Made by a program: the position numbers and the translations under genes. Below are positions 11,101 to 21,759 of a DNA stretch of 64,000 bases, piece by piece. Under the pieces are notes generated by a model. The model saw only the letters and a list, made by a program, of their open reading frames with translations. It was not told the DNA's origin and did not search any database. Positions within the stretch are counted from its first letter, which is position 1, and every line of letters begins with the position of its first letter. This stretch comes from Larimichthys crocea (Eukaryota > Chordata > Actinopteri > Sciaenidae), in assembly GCF_000972845.2 (NCBI RefSeq), contig NC_040018.1, forward strand, positions 19,923,868 through 19,987,867, given 5' to 3'.

Positions 11101-13220
11101 AAAAACCATTTGTCAGTTTCTAAAATAATGCGTCATAAGCAGGGTCTTTGTGCTTTAATGAATAACTAATTCCTATGGCTTTTATCCCTCATATGACAGG
11201 TTTTGCTCCTAATAATGTCATCTTTAATCTCTGACCTTTTCTCTGCAGGATTGCCTGTTGTCGTCTGTGTGTGGTGGAGTGGCAGCCATAATCTTCTTCA
11301 GTATTTGCTGCAAAGAGCACCAAAGAAAAAAACAGGTGGGATATTAATCTGCCGGATGTTCACAACCACATCTTTAAAATGTGCTGCCTTCTTTTCTCTT
11401 TGCACTAGAGAGGACATCAGGCATGATATGTTTTGTTTTCTTATGACCCTTCTTTTCTTTGAAGCAGACGTGGAACCCATGCCAGATATGTTGTGGCCAC
11501 ATGCAAAGGAAATCCTCTGCTCTGCTGTTAGCAGATGCACCCGTTACATAGCGCTTGGGCTTGTTGATGGTGTGGTGTGTGTCTGGGACAGGCAATCTGG
11601 TGAGCAAATCTTATGGTGAGGTGTTATGGTGTAGAGAAAGCCACAAACATAATAGTCTTGCCTATACAGAGAATATTAGGAGAATTTACAGGATGTCATC
11701 ATTAACCACATGGTAAGAACACGATGAAATAAAGAATGAGTGAAAGAAAACAAAACACACACACAGACACACAACTACGCATATTAAAGCATGATTCAGT
11801 GAATTGGAGCTTATTGCCTCAGTTAGTTTGGAGATATATTTAGGATTTCCCTAAAAGGAACTTCACTGATTAGTGATAATGAGGATGAATCAGTTTGTGG
11901 AAAGTTGTGTCAAGCTAACAGCCATTTCAGAAGTTTGCAATGCATGTTCTCATTTTCTTCTCTGTCCCTTAGGGTCTCCGTTGTCTGTTGTCTTAGTGTC
12001 AGCAGCAGACAGTGCCTTCTCCAGGATGCAGTTTGTGGATTTCAGTCCTGTGTCTGCTAATGATTTCCAGACTTTTACCACAGCAAAAGTCCGTCTATTG
12101 GTGGTGTGTAAAAGTGGAGCAATTCATACAGTTACCACAGGACGAGGAACACAGTCCTGCACAAAGCAGGTCGCTGAAAGGTTACCTGAGTTTTATATGT
12201 TTTTAATGTATGCATCTTTTTTTCCAGATGAAAAGCATGCATATATCAGACATTATACATTATACAATACATTATTTCTTACATTTCCGATAGGCCAAAA
12301 CACAGCAGGGCTCTCCCAACTGTCATTACATCAGTGCCGTTTCTGCAGAGCCTGGTAAAAAAACTTTTAAGTAAACAATTTAAATCTTTTTACATAAAAG
12401 GAATTTCTACAGAACTTACAGTATTAGAAGTTTTGACTATTGGGGTCCTGCTGTCTTATTTTTCCTTTCTCAACTAGTCGCTTGTGGTCCAAAGAAATGG
12501 AAATATGCTTCTCCAGGATGTCATCAAACAAACCACTGTGTGCTTCTTGATTCCTCCTACAACTCATATGATTGCTACTCCTTGCAACCCTGTTTATGCT
12601 CTGAACACCAAACAGCAAACTCTCTTTATAAAAGGTAAACCCAAAGCCAAATATCTGTTTTGTTTCAGAAGAAAGATATAAACAAAGAGTATGATATTCA
12701 CTAAATTCATATATTAACATGGGTATGTAAGAAGCAAAGCTGCAGAAGCAAAGTTACATAAACTGCTGCAATTAAAGGCTTTCATGTCTCAGCAGGTGAC
12801 CTGGACACCAGCTGCACTGTGTCTTCTGAAGAAGGAAGCCAGAGTCAGCTTTTCATGTTCAGTTTTGGAGAATCTGACATTTTCAAACAGTACATTTCAC
12901 TTCCAGACACTCCACAACAATTACAGACATTAAGCTGTGCTACTCTAGAGGAAACCTGCGATGTCTCCCTTCAGCAAAGGTTATTTTCTTGGTGTATTAA
13001 TGCCACTGTAATCTGAATGTGTTATGTCCTATTCGTGTACAAAGCATTGAATGAAAGTTAAAGCAGTGTCTTGCCATGTGTTTCTTATGTTTGTATGTGA
13101 AGAGCGCTGTCTGTGGATGAAAGGAACAAAGCTAGAGCAGAGACCTGGAAGCAGCTACAGGAAACTGCAGTGATGGTACAGCAGAGAGCAGAGCGATACA
13201 AAAGAGCTGCAGTCAACTGA
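8133..13220 (+). CDS. wdr93: WD-repeat protein, probable WDR93
   Basis: Fifteen coding exons close in phase: 8133-8243, 8547-8748, 8899-8963, 9124-9202, 9283-9368, 10107-10191, 10566-10722, 10922-10992, 11249-11335, 11468-11599, 11973-12180, 12294-12354, 12478-12634, 12796-12979, 13103-13220. The product is 600 residues. The start MSTYSRK is the first ATG of an exon that opens one base after its acceptor. WD/beta-propeller-like blades are visible: CLTCSDDGRYLSLGHSQGL-AVWD, ITFIQMTRMAETGYLLATVD-DMGVARIF and SRCTRYIALGLVDGVVCVWD. The C-terminus (ERNKARAETWKQLQE...VQQRAERYKRA) looks coiled-coil. The identification rests on the weak WD pattern, overall length (human WDR93 is somewhat longer), linkage to a GnRH receptor in a 15q-like block, and the X-box upstream. 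WDR93 is understood to be a ciliary/axonemal protein. The N-terminus before the first blade is short. Confidence 0.6.
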
Positions 13221-13228
13221 ACAACTGC

Positions 13229-13234
13229 AATAAA
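13229..13234 (+). terminator. wdr93: Polyadenylation signal of wdr93
   Basis: AATAAA starts nine bases after the TGA (13218-13220), which would give a very short 3' UTR. More distal AATAAA motifs, for example at about 13663, are alternatives. Confidence 0.5.
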
Positions 13235-16200
13235 TTATTGTTGTACTGTTGCATATGTAGTGTTTATGTTTATCAGATATATAGTGCTTGTGTACATTTT
13301 TCACTTTATGTCATTTTTAAGCTTCTTCTAATTTTTACTGACTTCACTGCACTGTTCTCCATGACCTACAGTGCTCATTTGCACACAGGTGTAGTATGTC
13401 TCATGTGAAATTACTGCAATTAGTGTTCCATTTTTTTAAACAAATGTACAGGCATACTTTTCCTCTAAACCACAGATGTTTGGGGTAGCATACGATCCAG
13501 TAACTGGTGTTTACTGTTGCAAGTTTGCTTTATTGATTTCTGTTATATTGCCTGGTGTACGGGCAAATACACAACACTGTTTAAAAAGTGTATTATATAC
13601 TGTACATCCCATTGCTACCTATCAAATAATATCAAAATAGTATAGTTATGTACCATTTATTTAATAAATACACTGACACCAACAGCAAACGTTTAATTAT
13701 TTTAAGTCCAAGAAATTCTGAATTTGTCTTTTGTACAAAAGATTTATGACGTTGTTTGTGTTGAGTTAGGCAACATTTCTTATATCTGTGCTGCTGGTAG
13801 GTGATCTCTAACATGTCTTTTAAAAGGATGAGGTATTCAGACTGATTATGACTGGGCACCTTGGCATTATGTTGCCTTTGGGTTCAATGTTTCATGTGCC
13901 ATGTTTTAAATGTCAGAAGACACAAACAAACAGGGCGCTGAAGATTTACTTTTTTTTAGTTAGTTTAAGGCCTTTGAATCTCTAGCATGTGAAGTTTAGG
14001 TCCGGTTTTGGTTGAAGCAGTAACAAAAGAAGAGTTTCTTGTGCACTTTAACAGCCTATAATAGTTTTTATTATTATTATTTGACCCTTATGCTTCAAGT
14101 CAATGCAGCAAAATGTACAAAGAAAATTAGAACAATGGAGATTAGTGGGCAACTTCAGTAGCTGAGTGCTCTAGTTTTATGTGTGGCAAACTGACAAATT
14201 CAGATTCATGGAGCATAATCAGCTACTAAATGTCCATATTTATTGAGTACCAGGGCAACAGCAAATTAGATGGAAATAGGTGAGATGGATTTACAGAGTC
14301 AGAAGATCGTAATCTATCAAAGACCTTGTTCATCTGTGTAGCTGGATAATTAAACCGGATTGGTATGTTTGAGGTTAGATTGGTTGGCAGAACAATAATG
14401 TAAATTCTTGTGTTACTGTGGTATCTATTTCACTGAGAGTTTTTTTTTTTGATCAGTTGCCTAGCTGCAGAAACATTTATCTATATTGTTTCATCCATCA
14501 AGTGTAGTAGCAAAGGGCCAAACATCATTGAGTCTATTCAGAAAGCTTGGCATGTGTTACTGTCCATACCAGATATTTTATACTGTTTATTTTCCTTATG
14601 TTAGTGTTCTTTAGTAAGTTGCTTGTGACATTTTTGCTTTCTCAATATTTTACATATATACATGCAAAAATAAAAACTGCATTGTCATTCCTAAATCATT
14701 TTAGGTGTGTGTTCCCTTTCCCAGAGACATACAATTAACCATAATATTAGCCTTTTTTACATATTTAATTACTTGTTGACAAAAGCTAAGGTACAGTATA
14801 TTAAGGTTTAAACTTATGCATAATAGCAGCATGGCCGCTTTGATTGACAGGTGGCTGCTGTTACAGATGGCTCGTTTGAGCACTCATTCAGCCCGCCTCA
14901 GGTGATGATCCACATCTTTGCCGACTTTTAGATTAGAGTCAGGACTGCTAACATGGCGGCTACCCGCTTCAAAGCGGTTCTTCAAAAACCTATGGGTGAC
15001 GTGACGCATACGGTGTCCATTCTTTATACTGTCAGTGGTGTTGAACAGTTAAAAGAGAGTAAAGCATCAGCTATCAGCCAGATAACTTAGTTTAGCATAA
15101 ATAATCATAACATTAAGCCTCCATAAAACCACAATGTGTTGTCTTTACCCTTTGTTTTTTGTACTAATTAAAGAAAATAGACCACATTGTATAATAAGCT
15201 TCTGAGCTGGTTGGTGGATTTTGTTACATCTAAGCTTAGTTAATCAGTCATGTGCAGTATCTTTATATTTAACAGACAGATAAGAGAGTAGTATCGATCA
15301 TCTCATCTCATCTAACTTTTGGCAAGAAAACAAATAAGCACTTTGAAAAAAAAAAGTTGAATTCTTCCAGTGAATGTATTAATCAGTATTCAGTAAGAAT
15401 ACTGATGGATTTCACGAAGACTTTTCTAAGCAGCCTCTCGAAGCTGAATATTTATTATTATATCACTACCTTAGTTTCAGTTTATCTTTGATTGTAAACT
15501 GAATAACTTTGTATGGTTGATCAACAAACAATCTTAAGACGTGACCTTGGGGTCTGGAAACGAACATGCAATTAATTGGTCAAATAGTTGATCATTATAT
15601 CCTGACAAATGAAGAAACAATGAAGATTATGAGTCATTGAAAATGTTTCGTCCAAAGTCACATTTAAAATCAGGACCATTTTTACAGTCCTGTTGGTTTT
15701 TACCCTGATCACATTCAGGAAACGTAAATGCATGCAGAAAAAGGTTAAGTGAAAGATGAGCGATTCTGGAAATTAATATAATGACTCTTGGTTTTAAAAT
15801 TTTATGGCTTGTAGCTGCAGTAAAAAGTGACCCACATAATCTTCAACATGAAATACAGCAGCTATATTTCACACACTGTTTTTCTATTTAGACATAGAAG
15901 AAGCGGAAGTTGCTAAGATTTATATTGAGACACTGTCTTTTAAAATGACATGTTATGCCAACCCACCTGTCTGCATTTTGAGGTCCCTCTAATTATGAAG
16001 GACTGGATGAAATGTCGCAGCCGCTTCACCTGAACACACAATAATTCATTGTTCCATACAAAAGAAGAAACAAATTTATTCTTTCCATAGAGCGGAGGAT
16101 AATTTTGAAGTTCTTTGTCACATATCAATTTGTCACAATTGAGGGGTTATAAATGGCCTTTCCATTTGGACTCTGAGTCATAACAGATTATAGGCAGTAG

Positions 16201-16500
16201 TCCCCTCAGGGGTCCTTCTGCTGCACATCAACACAGAAGCGTGTTTGCATAAGAGATCTACACAGAAATTGCCCGGCATTGCTGTGCAACAAAATTACAT
16301 GCTCATAGGTGTGATTTTTTTCTTCTTTTCCCACAGGGCTCTGTAATTTCACCTGAAAATCGACAATGCTTTCAAGAGCAACTGATTCACAATAGACACT
16401 GCAATTTACAGTAAATACATTTAATTAAAGATAAACAACACAAGTTACAATTTACAAAGCAACATTCCTTTGTAACAAGAGCCCATTGTGTTGGCGTAGT
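13235..16500. other. Intergenic region between the convergent wdr93 and gnrhr
   Basis: wdr93 (+) and gnrhr (-) end towards each other here. I see no coding exon. The one recognisable element is the interspersed repeat at about 14828-15043. The rest is AT-rich and includes short runs of A and T. Confidence 0.5.
14828..15043. mobile_element. Non-autonomous interspersed repeat of a common teleost type
   Basis: Contains TTTGATTGACAGGTGGC, AACATGGCGGCTACCCGC and AACCTATGGGTGACGTGACG followed by TTTATACTGTCAGTGG, in that order. I recall this order from a very abundant percomorph repeat. No coding sequence is present. Boundaries are approximate and the class is uncertain. Confidence 0.5.
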
Positions 16501-16512
16501 GTAATCAGTGTA

Positions 16513-16518
16513 TTTATT
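16513..16518 (-). terminator. gnrhr: Candidate polyadenylation signal of gnrhr
   Basis: TTTATT on the plus strand (AATAAA on the minus strand) lies about 180 bp past the gnrhr stop codon. It is the first such hexamer in the downstream direction that I noted, and the assignment is tentative. Confidence 0.35.
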
Positions 16519-16698
16519 TTATCCTCTTCAAGGATATCTTCTATATTTTCTGACCAGCCACCATTTACACAGAAGCACATTATATACTTTGTGAAGATAC
16601 AATACAGAACCCCACACATCAGACACTGAATAAATACAACAGTACTATTACAACATTATGCAAAGTAGTAAAAACTGTCAAGGAACCTCCACCCATCG

Positions 16699-19600
16699 TC
16701 ATATGATGCTCTTGGGGCTGGACTGATTTGGATCTGTCTCTGTGCCAATGTCTGCTATTAAAAAGCTGCTTCTTGGTGACGTTGACTCTGTTTTTCTGCA
16801 GTTATCACTGCACAGTATGAACATCTCCTGGCTAGCGGGGCTCACATGTCTTTTCAGTGGCAAAGAGTTGGCAGTGCAAGAGAAAGATCCAGTTATAACC
16901 GTGTTATTATCCAGGTCGGACACCGTGGTGGCATTGCAGTAATACCTCCGGAGCCCCTTTCGGAAGTGAATGGTGAACAGTCCATAGATGACTGGGTCCA
17001 GGCAGGCGTTAACAAGCCCAAAGATGAAGAGGATGTGCGTCAGGGAGTGGGAAACCTTCCCCTCCAGGTCATCAGGGAAGAACCAGTACCACAGGCCCAG
17101 TAGGTAGTATGGAGTCCAGCAGATAATGAAAGACGAGACAATCACAATACTCATTTTTAGAGTTCTCATCCGAGCTCTAGGGATGTTATTCTTCGAACGA
17201 CGCAAATGTACTTCATTGGAGGGCACTGGGAGCAGAACAGATGACAGAAACAAAACGCTGTATACATTATAAGAAGCTTGAATGCAAACAAACAATAAAA
17301 TCTATTATTTAATATGTGAACTTGTGAGCAGATAGTTTTATTGGGCCAGGTTTTAAGGTTTCTGCCTTATATTTCTACTACACAATGAAAAAATACATTT
17401 AAACAGCTAACAAACAGTCTCCAGCCACAGCAGTACTGCTTTGAGCTAAATGTTAACATCAGCCGCTGACATGCTCACAATAACAATGCTAACACACTGA
17501 TGTTTAGACGATAAAACATTTACCTTGTCCACTGTTACATTTGCTAATTTTGCAGTGTGCTCAGGAGCTAGTGTGGTTCATTCACTAATCAGATGGCCAG
17601 TGATTTGTTCCCAGGCTCCTCCGGTCTGCATGTCCAAGTGTTCAAGGGTAAGATACTACTACTCAGTGTGTGAATGTGTATGAATAATTAACTCCCAAAA
17701 ACACTGATGAGCAGTTGGTACCTTGGTAGCCAATGCCGTCAGTGCATCAATGTGTGAATGAGATATGTAAAAACGACTTGAGACTGATCAGAAGAGTAAA
17801 AAAAAAGTGCTCTATAAGTACAGTCCATTTATCATTTAATTCACAGTAAACATGCAGCTGAGGCTGAAACAAATTAGTTGTGTAAGTATTTAGTCAAAAA
17901 TCAAGTATATTTTAAGATATGGGATTGTCAGTGTTGTTAAAGTTTAGCCTCTGACCACCGTGTGTACCAAATTTAATGGAAATTCATCCGATAGTTGTCA
18001 AGACATATCACTAAAATCTAAAAATGTCGTAGTGGTGCTGGAGGAAAAGCCACCAACATCAGTAGGATTCATCCTCTGGGGAACATAAATTTTACAGGAA
18101 TCTATCAGATAGTTGTTGACATATTTCAGTCTAGAACAGACTGGCATTGCCAAATATCTTGTTACCTGGTGTATGGATTGACCAGGAGTGGGAAAGGGTA
18201 TTAGTGAATCTTTAAAATGTATTTTCCAGTGCTGCTCACATCAATACGTCAATAATATGTTCTGTGTTTAATATGAGTGAACCAAACATTTAATCACTAA
18301 TGCACTAATTAAACCACTGCTGTTTGAACTTGTGTTCCGATGTTTTAATGGTTTTCACCTCAGCTCTACGGCTCTATGTGGGCTGAAGAACAAAAAGCAT
18401 TAAATAACCAAAGACCAAACACAGGCTTTTATCAATGTTTGTCTACTAATAAAAGGTTCAAACTGTGGAGCAGTAATTACATTACATAAATCACTGATGT
18501 AAACAGAGAACTTCACACTCGTTTGAACTCACAGTTGTCCTTATTCAGTCGTTTGGAGATCTCACAAAAGATCCTGGTGTAGCAGGTGATCATGATGATC
18601 AGCGGCAGCAGGAACAGGCAGGAAAAAGTGAACATGTTGTAGGCTGTTTCATGCCAGTGAGTGATGAAACTTCCACGTGTGGTGCACTGAGTGAAGTCTT
18701 CGGGGTGGATGATGGTCACATTGTGGAAAAGGAATATCTGAGGAGGGAAAGGAGCCACAATTAGAAGTACATTTTCAGTTATCTGATAGAACATCATGTG
18801 TTTTGGTGGCCATATTATCATCCAGTGATATCTTCTGATGCTCTGGTCGAACTCCCAGGGATAGACTGTCTCAGGACATGAAATGTAGTTACCCATTAAA
18901 TAATAGTAAATAATGTACTCTACAGACCTCCTGTCTGGAGTATTTCTGTGGTTATCTGCATGTCAGGATACCACTTGATGAGAAAATTCATGTTTTTTTG
19001 TGATTATCCGTTAAGCAATCAAACTTGATCAAGCTTACTTCATTACTTCACAAAATAATCCTTTTAAGTAGTTCACACTTCATCACCTGGAGAAGAAAAC
19101 ACCCAGCTTACATGATTTGTATTTGTTGAAGTGGATATCCTAATGTAACTCTCATGTCTTATGACCCACAAAGCTATATCTACAGTCATCCTCTCACTGT
19201 TTTAGATGAGCACTTCAACTAACAGATGTGATGGTCATTGATTTGTCTGCTGAGGTGTTAGAGGTAACACAGTCCAATTAAAATTTTGAATATTATTCAC
19301 AATGATCCTCATCTGCACAGCCTCCCTCATAGCAAGTACATTTTCATGTTAACTAAACATGTTGGCAAGACTGTCCTGGCAAATGGGATCAACATTTCTT
19401 TCAAACAGGACAGTTTTTGTAGAAATGATTATTTAAGGACATAAATTATAAATAAAACATAAAATATTTATTTCACAACTTAAACCAAAGTAAGATCTTT
19501 GTTATAGTATAGAAAGTGTCCATGTCCTCATTGGACCGGATATGTTATGTATGAAAACCTGTTTCTTACTTAATCCATTGAAAATAAGTGTTGACCACTG

Positions 19601-20173
19601 GCTCACATGGTCAGCTGGCCTTACCTGAGGGACTGACAGCGCAACGCTCATGCCCCACGCCACAGTCAGCATGACTCTGTTCCTCTTTCTTGCCTTATTG
19701 ATGGCCAGAGGGTCGAGGATGGCATATTGCCTATCCAGACTGATCACCACGGTGACAAAGGCGCAGGAGTACATCGCCTGCAGCTTAAGAAACATCAGTA
19801 GCCTACAGGCAAAGTCCCCAGCAAGCCACTGGACTGTGATGTTCCACACGGCATCCACAGGCATCACGATGAAGGTCACCAGCAGATCAGCCACCGTCAG
19901 GTTGATTATGAGCACCCTGACATGAGATTTGCGCTTCCCATCGATGTGCGCCGCCCACAGCACAGCCAGGTTGCAAAAGGCTGATATGCCGCAGAGAATG
20001 CAGGTGATGATCACCCTGACTTTGGCTGCTGTGGTGAATGTGGGCAGCTGCAGGGCGCCGCCACCCGCTGTCCAGTTGGAAGTGGGCGAGGAGTAGTTGC
20101 AGCTGGCATTCAGTTGGTGGTCTGTCATCAGGTGATACATGGTCGCTTCAGAGTCACACAGAGTGGTGTTCAT
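16699..20173 (-). CDS. gnrhr: Gonadotropin-releasing hormone receptor, non-mammalian type with C-terminal tail
   Basis: Three coding exons on the minus strand (20173-19625, 18737-18533, 17225-16699) close in phase and give 426 residues ending in TGA. The product is a class A G-protein-coupled receptor. The N-terminus has four N-glycosylation sequons (NTT, NAS, NYS, NWT). TM2 carries LTVADLL with Asp, TM3 ends in SLDRQYAILDPLAI in place of a classical DRY, and the third loop/TM6 has EVHLRRSKNNIPRARMRTLK and FIICWTPYYLLGLWYWFFP. TM7 has NACLDPVIYGLF (DPxxY) followed by HFRKGLRRYYC. A tail of about 80 residues follows, as in fish receptors and unlike the tail-less mammalian type I receptor. Asp in both TM2 and TM7 is also typical of non-mammalian GnRH receptors. 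It couples to Gq/11 in pituitary gonadotropes to release gonadotropins. The fish subtype cannot be fixed from the window. Confidence 0.96.
17401..18180. mobile_element. Nested interspersed repeats in gnrhr intron 2
   Basis: The outer repeat shows GAGCTAAATGTTAACATCAG and ACATGCTCACAATAACAATG at 17440-17570, then resumes at about 17830 with CAGCTGAGGCTGAAAC, AGTAGGATTCATCCTCTGGG and GATAGTTGTTGACATATTTC. I recall this as one abundant percomorph repeat. Between about 17580 and 17830 a second common fish sequence intervenes, ending AGTGCTCTATAAGTACAGTC. This is consistent with one repeat inserted into the other. No protein is encoded. Confidence 0.5.
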
Positions 20174-20687
20174 TTTCTGATCTTCGCAGAAGAAGAACCA
20201 TTCTGCTCATCCACCATGAAGATCAGCACTGGTTAATGAGACTGAAGAAAGAGGGAGGCATTAACAAGGTACAAGATGGATGAGTCACGGGCCTGAAGAG
20301 GATGCAGGTCATCCAAACACATTTGTGTAACAAGAGAAATACAAATATCCCATGAATGAATAATACGATGGCTCTTCAAGAGGAAGTAATATATATAAAA
20401 ATGTATGGATATATGGAAGAGTCATCCGCCTTGCAGTTAAATGAGGTGGAAAGATGGAGCTAATGAACATGGAACTTATGGATACAGTACATTTAGCTAA
20501 TATTATGTGCTGTAAACATGTTTTCCTAGAGTGCATGTACTGTATTACTGTTAACAAATTTCATTTGCTGTTTAATAATCATAATGATGTTATAATAACA
20601 CTTAATTTTTAGAAATTTTAGAAATAAAAATCCACTCACTCACTTATTGGAACAAAATTAGTTTTAATTATGTTAAATAGCAAATCC

Positions 20688-20716
20688 TATATATAATATA
20701 AATAATATATAATATA

Positions 20717-20762
<46 letters not shown>
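20688..20762. repeat. (AT)n microsatellite
   Basis: Long AT dinucleotide tract in gnrhr 5' intron sequence, self-complementary and prone to slippage. Confidence 0.95.
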
Positions 20763-20763
<1 letters not shown>

Positions 20764-21214
20764 CTTGTGATTTTAAACAGAAAACACATGCTGTAGTATC
20801 ACCAGGTAGTACTGAAGAGAGCAAACATCTGCACAGCGGCATCCCTGACAGCAGAATAATCCTGCACTATCCTGGCTATAAGGGTTTCGAAAACATCAGG
20901 CCTTTTTGATATGATTCATATATTCTAGGAGAGAAATCAGCATCGAAATTAGTGAGTGAGTGATGAGTCACTCAGTTATGATGAGGTTGCCTTGAATGTT
21001 TACTGTTTACTATATGTTAAATTTAATAAAAGAGCAGCTGTCATCATAAACGATGAATCACATTGTGGTAGAATATATATAGACATATGCATAAACTAGG
21101 TAGGTCATTTAAGAACAGTTAAACATAAAGGCATGTACACACGCTCATTAGTCATCCAGTCTGTGTCCTTTTTCTTTTATACGAGTTAAAAATGTATTAT
21201 TAATTAGATTAAAT

Positions 21215-21261
21215 ATTTTTTCTGTTAAAATCGAGTCCAAAAGACTTTTAACAGAAAAAAT
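21215..21261. repeat. Perfect 16-bp inverted repeat
   Basis: ATTTTTTCTGTTAAAA at 21215-21230 is matched exactly by its reverse complement at 21246-21261 across a 15-nt spacer. It lies in the presumed first intron of gnrhr. Its function is unknown. Confidence 0.8.
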
Positions 21262-21489
21262 TACAGACACTGAAATATCAAGAATATGCGGATAACTACA
21301 GACGGTCGGAACATTTCATGAATCATTTTCGTGTCCTGCAGTCAGAAACTGTTCGCCTGCACCGCAGATGATTTTGATGACTTTGATTTAATTTGAAATC
21401 CACCCTGATTAAGTCAATGAAACACTCCACATCTGCGAGAAATACGAATCAAAAATTCAAATGAAAAAAAAAAAAAATAATAAACTTAC

Positions 21490-21690
21490 GTTCATCTGCA
21501 GAGGAGCGGTCTGTGGGTCTTGCCTTTTGCGCACTTGTTGTGAGGAGCACGAAAGCTTCGTGTTGAATATAGGTGCCCGTTTGTTTTCCAGCTGAAGGCT
21601 GCTGGAAGTTTTGCAAGCCTGCAGATTCACTGACACCTTCTACAGACATCCAGCTCCTCTACCAACCAGTGCGTCCTGTGTGCGCCTCCA
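21490..21690 (-). promoter_or_regulatory. gnrhr: Putative non-coding first exon and promoter of gnrhr
   Basis: On the minus strand a strong donor (AAC/gtaagt at 21489-21484) ends a GC-richer stretch. A matching acceptor with a polypyrimidine tract (CTCTTTCTTCAG/) lies at 20243-20242, opening the exon that contains the start codon at 20173. Just upstream, at 21690-21730, are ATTGG (inverted CCAAT box) and a TATA-like ATATGGATAAAG in the expected order for minus-strand transcription. Exon limits and the start site are inferred. Confidence 0.5.
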
Positions 21691-21759
21691 GCCGCTCCAC
21701 CTTTATCCATATGAATTACCAATCACAGCCGCGCAGAATAAACCTCCGGGGTTTGGTCT

